In this document: piece after piece, positions 57,901-64,000 of the stretch | How positions within the stretch are numbered: position 1 is the stretch's first letter | How the letters are laid out: every line of letters begins with the position of its first letter | Assembly: GCA_015501605.1 (NCBI GenBank) | Contig: JADNRZ010000004.1 | Location: 2,531,456-2,595,455 of the forward strand | Source: Panaeolus papilionaceus | Lineage: Eukaryota > Basidiomycota > Agaricomycetes > Agaricales | Reading direction: 5' to 3' | Length of the DNA: 64,000 nt | Position numbers and translations under genes: made by a program | Notes under the pieces: generated by a model | What the model saw: the letters and a program-made list of their open reading frames with translations, nothing else | Databases searched by the model: none | What the model was told of the DNA's origin: nothing

Positions 57901-60600
57901 CGTCACCACAACACGACTACTTCAGGTTACAAATGCAAATTACAGGGTATCCCTCCCCTCCACGCGCCTCTCAGCCTCGTCAACACCTTGCATGAATGTC
58001 AAGGTTCGACTATACCAAGTTTTAGGATTTTAGAGGCTTAATCCGATTTTCAACATCCAATTGAGTCGTTCATCGTTCGCTGCTGCATCAATGCTTAGGA
58101 TTCCTATTCTTCGCGGCATCCCCGTCCGAAATGACATCCATGATTTTCCGTGCTACGCTCGTCGACTCGTTAGTATGTGCTATGGATTTATTCCGACCAT
58201 TTTGAGTAGATCGCTAGGTGTGTATCATGACTTATTTTTTCGTTATCTCCTGACGTAGTGTCCATTTATAGGTTCACGTTTTCAGATCTATCTGGGTGAT
58301 GGGCTGACAGTCTGCATGGAACATGACCGTGCTTCCGTTTCGCGAAAAGTGAGGGGCAAAACCCTTGCCCAACGTTGCTTGTAGAAGGGGTGGAACCACT
58401 GGATGCTTAGAAGGCTGCAGATGGAGGTTGCGTGTATCTGGAGATACGACGCCGACGTGTTGTGGTGAAGTGAGTGTTGAAGAGCGATGCAAATTAAAGA
58501 CGAAAATTGACTGGTGAACAGTTGAACCTTAAAGACGGGGGAATGAATGTAGGGCCACACATACGACAAGGAAAGGGGAGGAATTGGGATTAAGAATCCC
58601 GGACTACGCCAAACATACATCTTCTCACCATCACACCTTCAAGCATCTCATACCGACCTTCGCTGCACTCACATACCCTATGGCTCAACTCATTTCAACT
58701 CATCAACCGCCTATTCATCCCTCTTTCGGTGGCTTATACTCCTCCCTATCCATCTTCTTTACCACCTTGGTCTTCAGCGTTGGGCTCGCTTCAGGTTTAT
58801 CCTCGTCGACCGTGTTTATCTCATCCTCTGTGTCTTTCTTCTCTGCCAGTGCAGCATCTAGATTGGCTCGGATCATCTTCATCCCTTTTTTCGCTATCCT
58901 TCTTGAGCTCATCTTTCGCCGTCTCTTCACGATTTTCGTCAGGAAAAGATCACCCAACGCCGTGTCGGGACCTGATAACACGTCGGTGTCTGAGACTATT
59001 ACGTCTTCTAGCGCGGCGAAAATGGGGAATTCATCCCGCTCCATCCCCTTGTGCGCTCCCCCATCCTCACCCTTGCGGCATTCTAATAGAGGACCTGTTA
59101 TGACCAGTGTTGTATCTCATATTAGGCTTTTTTCAGATAACCATGGCTTCGATTAACGAATGTAAGATGAACTATAACATGAGAATCTAAGGGTAATTTA
59201 TTTTAGTGTTACCATACAATTATTCGTGTTGTCATAATGAGCAAATGGTGCGACGCCATTACGCGGACGCGTTATTGATCAGTGTTTGTTTCAGTAATTT
59301 CCTTTTCGAATTGGGCACTTCAAGGTTGCATCATCTCCGCCATCTTCTCGCCTCCATCTTCCCCAGCGTCGACATTTTTCCCGCATTCTGCTTTTCAAAC
59401 CTGAAAATATCATAACTCTGGCATCATGAATGCGCTCTCCTACCTCAATTTGAGATATTTCTTGAGTGGAAGGACTCAGAAATGGTGGCAGCGATGAATC
59501 TACTGGGTGTTCTGGTGCACCGTTCCCCGTACGTCCACTTTCTATTTGTGTTGCCTCTACTTTTGCCGTTATTTATGACATCATGTCCGATTCATAGCCA
59601 ACGCTTCATCATTTTCTCCCTCTGCACTTGACTGTCACCCGTGCCTCCCCTTGTCATCATCATGGCCACTCCAATCTAACAGTCTCCCAATTTCCGCTGG
59701 TTCGTCTCCCGTGCTCAGCTTCGTGAACGAAGAAAACTCAGTCTAATTATCCCAACTATACATTCTTCACTAATGTGCTACATTAGCCGCCAGTTACCTG
59801 ATTCATCGGAAACTTTCCTCCGCCTGGTGAATTCTGCCAGTATTCCTACCATCATTTTTTTGGGCGGCGTCAAGAGGGCAGTTGTATTGTCATTACGGCC
59901 TCAGGCTATTCTTCTGAGTGAGTATTGATAACTTCTTTCATACTGTTATCCCTGCGTCTGCGATTTAATTGGCGTTACTCGTCTTCTAACGCTCTGACGA
60001 CCCGTCCACATTTTTTCTGCCCCTGCTCCAAGGAACTGTTTACTAAAAATTTGATTCCATATAGATGTCGTCAGCGCTTTGTTCACTTTCCCTTCTCCCA
60101 CTCAAAACTTGCTGGGGGGCATGTAGTTTGTGCAGTGACTGAAACCAGTGGTGGACATAATTAGGAGGCATGCATGTTGATGTGCCTTGCTGGAGCCGTC
60201 TTGTCTTCACACTTGCATACCTCAACCTTTCAACCTATCTCACTGCGGTTGCAACATCTCAGGACAACGCAGCGCTAATCAGAGGCAATTGTATCGAATT
60301 GGTTGGGATACTGGAGATGTACAGCGATGATTTACGAGGTATGTACTTCTTGGATCCAGCTCTACTTTTCATGCTGACATTGCTTCTCGTTCTCGTCTTT
60401 CAAGAAGGCCAGTCGGCGCCTTTATCCGTCACCGCGTCTACTCTTCAGCTACAGCAACCCTCAAGCCGTCATAAACCCTTTTTTACATGCTTCTACCAAC
60501 CCAGCAAAGCCAACAGTTAATTCAAATGTCTCAGTCTTATCCCGACCTCGTCCCCCATTTCCATGCTCATATTCGGATTCATAATACCCTGTAACTCCTC
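54921..60600. other. Gene-poor subtelomeric stretch
   Basis: Many short open frames lie on both strands, none recognised except the fragment at 55792-55939. A pair of overlapping frames at 58584-59156 (plus, hydrophobic) and 58715-59044 (minus, Lys/Glu-rich) are mirror images of the same DNA; at most one can be real and I cannot choose. Several GT..AG-like borders suggest decayed genes. There is no RNA gene or repeat array. Confidence 0.4.
55792..55939 (+). pseudogene. Isolated C-terminal exon of an unidentified gene
   Basis: A short frame reads ..HRQFDDAFAACGIVERG, then SIIELVGEEYVLKTKDYRDT, then WIGPNWDQ and a stop. It has balanced, protein-like composition and a possible acceptor just before. 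It looks like the last exon of a real gene, but the preceding 100 bases contain stops and I could not find the rest. The family is not recognised. Confidence 0.3.
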
Positions 60601-63161
60601 CCCCAGTACGGTCTCTGGCAGGAACTAAATCTGCAGGGTTTAGGATTTATGAAGGTGGCGGGAACGACGACATCGTCTGGGAGTCCAGCACTCCACTTCT
60701 TCCTCATGACATCCACACCATCCCTCTACCTCGGCGTCGAATCCTCACCGTTCGGTACAGCATTCCTTTCGTACCAACGGCAACAAGAACAACAACCAGC
60801 CGCACATAGCGACCAGTCCTTTCTTGCCCCCCAACATCAACAACATGGACAGAGCCAGTCCTTTCTCGGCTTGACCTCCCACTCCGGGGGGTCTTCATCA
60901 TCTTCATCAGCAACCTCAGCACCACCGCCACGGACTGGCTCAGCGAGTAGACCCGGGACTTCATCTGGTGCTCCCTCCCTCCCACCCCTCTCTGCTGTCG
61001 TCTCCGCATCACTCTCCAGCAGGGATCATCACCTCCACCATGCAGACCAGTCATTTCTTGGCTCAACAGCATCGTCATCATCTTCTTCAACAGGTGATTA
61101 CTCCCATGGATATAGTGGCGGAGGAGGGAGCATCCTTCCCTTTCCCAGCTCATCAGCAGCAGCAGCACCTGGATCAAGCGCAGGGAGACCTGCCACTGCA
61201 GGACTCTTTAGTGGCCTTGGAGGATCATCACGCCCTAAAACAGCCCCTGCCTTTTTCACAACGTCCTCAAGGAGCTTTTTTCGCGGAGTGGGATTAGCAG
61301 CAGCAACAACAACAACAGGAGGATACGATCGCGAGTTACCACTCTTACACTCAGGATTTACACCATCAGCAAGTCGTGTATCATGACGACCCACAAGCTC
61401 AGCAGGACCACCACCTCCACCACGCATCGTCTACAATCGCACGGGGGAGTATATCCCCCAAGAAGTGCAGGAGGTGGTTATGAATGGGACAGCAGGGAAC
61501 AACGAGAGAGGGATAGGGATAGGGCACGCGAGCGTGAACGTGAACGTGAACGTGAACGCGACCGGGAATACGACTATGACTATGGGGCAAGGGACCACCA
61601 ACGGTCAGACCAACGACCACATACAAGCGCAGGATACGACGCCTCCCCGTTTTATTTCTCCCCGCCTGAACTCTCAACCACTTCACCCGTCACAGCAGCA
61701 AACCCACGGAAGCGACCTTTCGATCACGATGATGGGCCGCCGAGGGGGCCAAGTCTTTGAGAGGACGAGACCGGGTACGGCAGGTGCAGCCTTTGGTGTT
61801 AGACCAGGGACTGGAGGGGCAAGACGTGCGTTTTTTTTTTCTTCTTTTTTCGGCTTTTCTTTTTACTTATCGCTGTCGTCTTAGCCCGCCCGTCAACCTC
61901 CAACGCCTACGACTACTGCTCAGAGTCCCGGCCACAATCACGTAGGCTCTCCGTCATGGAACTCTGCAATGACGAGCCCGAGAGACCAGCAACAGGCACA
62001 GGTGAGTTTTAAACGCGTTTTGTTACTCTTGTATGATGACATGGCGATGTAGACTGACGACTTCAACTTGCAGTCGACCGTGAACGTGAACGTTTCACCC
62101 CAGGATCTGGGTCATTTTTATTATCAGCAGCAACATCAAGGGGTCCACCTCCCATCGCAACCAGCTCCTCGTCAGGCTCAGCAGCAGGCGGAGGGTACTC
62201 ATCCCGCCCGACCACTTCGTCTGGACTCGTCAATTCAGCCAAGGCGCTCCACCTCTTCGATATCGACGATGACAACCGCCCAACGTCAAGGGATGGGCCC
62301 TCCTCAGCACAACCATTCGCTTTCACCCCACCCTCACTCCCCGCTCCCTCACTCTCCACTGCCAACCCACTTGTATCATCCGCAGGCTCAGCTCTACTCG
62401 CGCGAACTGGGCTTACAGCAGGCCCAGCAGTTGGAGCTGGAGCTCATGGAGATGAAGCAAGGCAGTCATCACCCGTCACACCTTCAACAACAGGCCCAGC
62501 ATCACCAAGGGAATATTCAAACTCACCTCCGGCTAGGTTTAGGTTCGCCTACGGTGTCGGAGGAAGGGTCGACCAGCACCCAAGGGAGCGTCAATGGAGT
62601 TACGGTGACGACGACGACGACGACGACGAAGATAGGCAGTCAGAGTCCCCCAGGTTCGGGTTCAGGGTCAGCGGGGAACACAGCGGGGCGTCGACTCCGC
62701 TTCTTCAACAGTTTCCGCCGTTGCAACGACATCAACCTCATCAGATGTTGGGGTATCAGCGACGACAACCGCTGCCTCCTTCGCCGCTCGGACCTGGGGC
62801 GCAACTTCAGCAACAGCAGGAGGCGTTTATGATGATGCAGCAAAGGCAAGGGCAGGGAGCGGGTCACCCATCGCCGTATCTCCATCCCTCTCACCCGTAC
62901 CACGCTCCGTCAGTTTCTCCGGCGCTGGGAGGTCATCATCCCCAGCTGTATCATCACCACTCGCAGCAGCAGCAGCAGGTGCAGCAACAGGAGTATCAGC
63001 AGCGTCAGGAGTACGACGTGTATCAGATGGGTATGAGTATGGGCATGGGAGGGGAGGATATGGGGATGAGTCAAGGTATGCAGCATCGGCATCCCCTTCC
63101 ACGGACGGTGGATCCGTCGAACGGAGTCCTATCCCCCACTCCCCCGCTGCATATGGAATGA
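60601..63161 (+). CDS. Q/H/S/P-rich low-complexity protein, possible transcriptional regulator
   Basis: Coherent reading: an exon after an acceptor at about 60606 gives YGLWQELNLQGLGFMKVAG.. and continues to about 61340 (Ser/Gly/Ala-rich, QSFLG repeats). Then come an RERDRD-type charged stretch (61480-61610), ..NPRKRPFDHDDGPPRGPS, RPGTAGAAFGVRPGTGGAR, an exon RPSTSNAYDYCSESRPQSRRLSVMELCNDEPE, and a last exon (from about 62073) running to the stop at 63161 with Gln/His-rich ..PPLHME. Moving between these requires frame changes near 61340-61400 and 61750 that have no obvious intron. The composition recalls disordered tails of fungal zinc-finger regulators, but no DNA-binding domain is present. 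It may be a truncated or frame-damaged gene. Confidence 0.45.
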
Positions 63162-63867
63162 GAGTTGTTTGATTTCAATTAATATCCTCACTTTAATCAT
63201 TTTTTTCTTTGGGTTTTATGGGCGTAACATACTTATGCTTCATTTACTATTTTTTACCCTATTTTATTCTATTCTACTATCCTGCCACGCGCATACTCGA
63301 ACACTGGCTTCATACCTTCGCTCAGCTTTGTCTACTTTTGTTGTTTTATCACTCCATTCCTTCGTTTGAATACCTTTCGGTTTTGTGGACAGTATGATAT
63401 GACCCGCGTTGATATCCGTTTTATACCGTATAATAGCCGTGATTTGTGAAAGTAACCAACTAACCAATGTAGTATTGACTTTTGACGCTCCTTTTTGCGC
63501 GTTTGAATCGTTGAGCATGACTGGTCTGATACTTCATCGACAAGCGACTCGTCTAACCTTGGGCAGCAGGCGCGCGATTCATGAAGATGATCATATTTGG
63601 GTGATCCTTCTTAAACTGTAAAACTTGGACCAAGATACCATCCGTTGAAGATAAGTAGGCTCCCGTAGTCTGGCCACATGCATTGAGGGACGGTATTGGT
63701 TAGGTTCGGGATCTAAAATTTTGACACTTGTTCATTCCATCGACTGGTGCATGCGCGACGTGTATTGGAGACAGAGTTATATAAAGGAAGTATATTCATA
63801 CAGCGAATGGACACATTTTGTTTGATAAAAAGAATCAGTCGATTGATCAGTAGCCCATTCGCAGGCC
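63162..63867. other. Subtelomeric spacer
   Basis: No gene recognised. This is the unique sequence between the last coding region and the telomere array; it lacks the long tandem subtelomeric repeats found at some chromosome ends. Confidence 0.5.
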
Positions 63868-64000
63868 AGGGTTTAGGGTTTAGGGTTTAGGGTTTAGGGT
63901 TTAGGGTTTAGGGTTTAGGGTTTAGGGTTTAGGGTTTAGGGTTTAGGTTTAGGGTTTAGGGTTTAGGGTTTAGGGTTTAGGGTTTAGGGTTTAGGGTTTA
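63868..64000 (+). repeat. Telomere array, (TTTAGGG)n
   Basis: About 19 tandem copies of a 7-base unit GGGTTTA run to the edge of the window. One copy near 63944 has only two G. The G-rich strand runs 5' to 3' toward the right edge, which is the orientation of a true chromosome end, so the window ends in a telomere. Confidence 0.95.

Noticed and set aside
61399..61686. Minus-strand frame rich in Val-His-Val-His (HVHVHVHAR) as a metal-binding protein
   Set aside because: It is the antisense of a tandem GTGAAC repeat in the plus-strand coding region.
62063..62365. Minus-strand frame of about 100 codons as a separate gene
   Set aside because: It mirrors the better plus-strand exon with the SGSFLLSAATSRGPPP.. 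reading and has no support of its own.
1..64000. CRISPR arrays, riboswitches, operons and bacterial ribosome-binding sites
   Set aside because: The window is eukaryotic (spliced genes, telomere); the spaced GCACGG motifs have irregular short spacers and no repeat-spacer regularity.

Overview
The window reads as the right-hand end of a chromosome from a basidiomycete fungus, most likely an agaricomycete. The evidence is short 50-60 bp GT..AG introns in nearly every gene, the family content (Ndc10-like/GCR1_C Crypton recombinase, Tnp2-type transposase, Ty3/gypsy element, tandem G-domain proteins, a large agaricomycete-type protein of unknown function), and a terminal array of G-rich telomere repeats that runs off the right edge. 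The telomere unit is the 7-bp TTTAGGG, not the 6-bp TTAGGG usual in fungi. No bacterial features (operons, ribosome-binding sites, CRISPR) are present.

Layout. 1-7.3 kb is a nested transposon cluster. A decayed Crypton-type tyrosine recombinase gene (1000-5176) is split by a 1.55-kb terminal-inverted-repeat element with a 9-bp target duplication (2264-3818), and its last codons are hit by a 1.56-kb fold-back element with a TA duplication (5133-6697). A fragment of an unidentified gene follows. 7.3-9.6 kb has no convincing gene. 9.8-12.3 kb encodes a tandem two-G-domain protein. 13.3-15.3 kb is the housekeeping gene for mitochondrial pyruvate dehydrogenase E1 alpha. 16.2-21.5 kb holds two co-oriented agaricomycete-type genes of unknown function. 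Then comes an intergenic stretch with four copies of a small hairpin. 22.7-25.8 kb is a WD40-like gene with a long disordered tail, divergent from a small 178-aa gene (26.5-27.2 kb). 27.8-30.8 kb is a many-exon, charged low-complexity gene. 31.1-35.1 kb is an apparently intact Tnp2-family transposase gene of about 1237 aa. 35-40 kb is gene-poor with fragments, an AT-rich microsatellite and one copy of a short CACTG-ended palindromic repeat.

40.0-43.9 kb on the minus strand carries a second tandem G-domain gene, plus a truncated third copy with a ruined P-loop; both share the peculiar exon structure of the 10-kb gene. 45.6-54.9 kb is a complete Ty3/gypsy element on the minus strand. Its two 1019-bp LTRs look identical, so it inserted very recently. 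55-60 kb is gene-poor. 60.6-63.2 kb is a very low-complexity Q/H/S/P-rich coding region. The telomere array occupies 63868-64000.

Apart from pyruvate dehydrogenase, the window is accessory, subtelomeric sequence: mobile elements, decayed copies and lineage-specific families. The observations most worth following are the four-copy hairpin with compensating stem changes (22.08-22.31 kb), the tandem G-domain family whose second Walker A lysine is arginine in both copies, the nested insertions in the Crypton, and the plant-type telomere repeat. All gene models here were spliced by eye. Family names rest on recognising motifs, not on a search.
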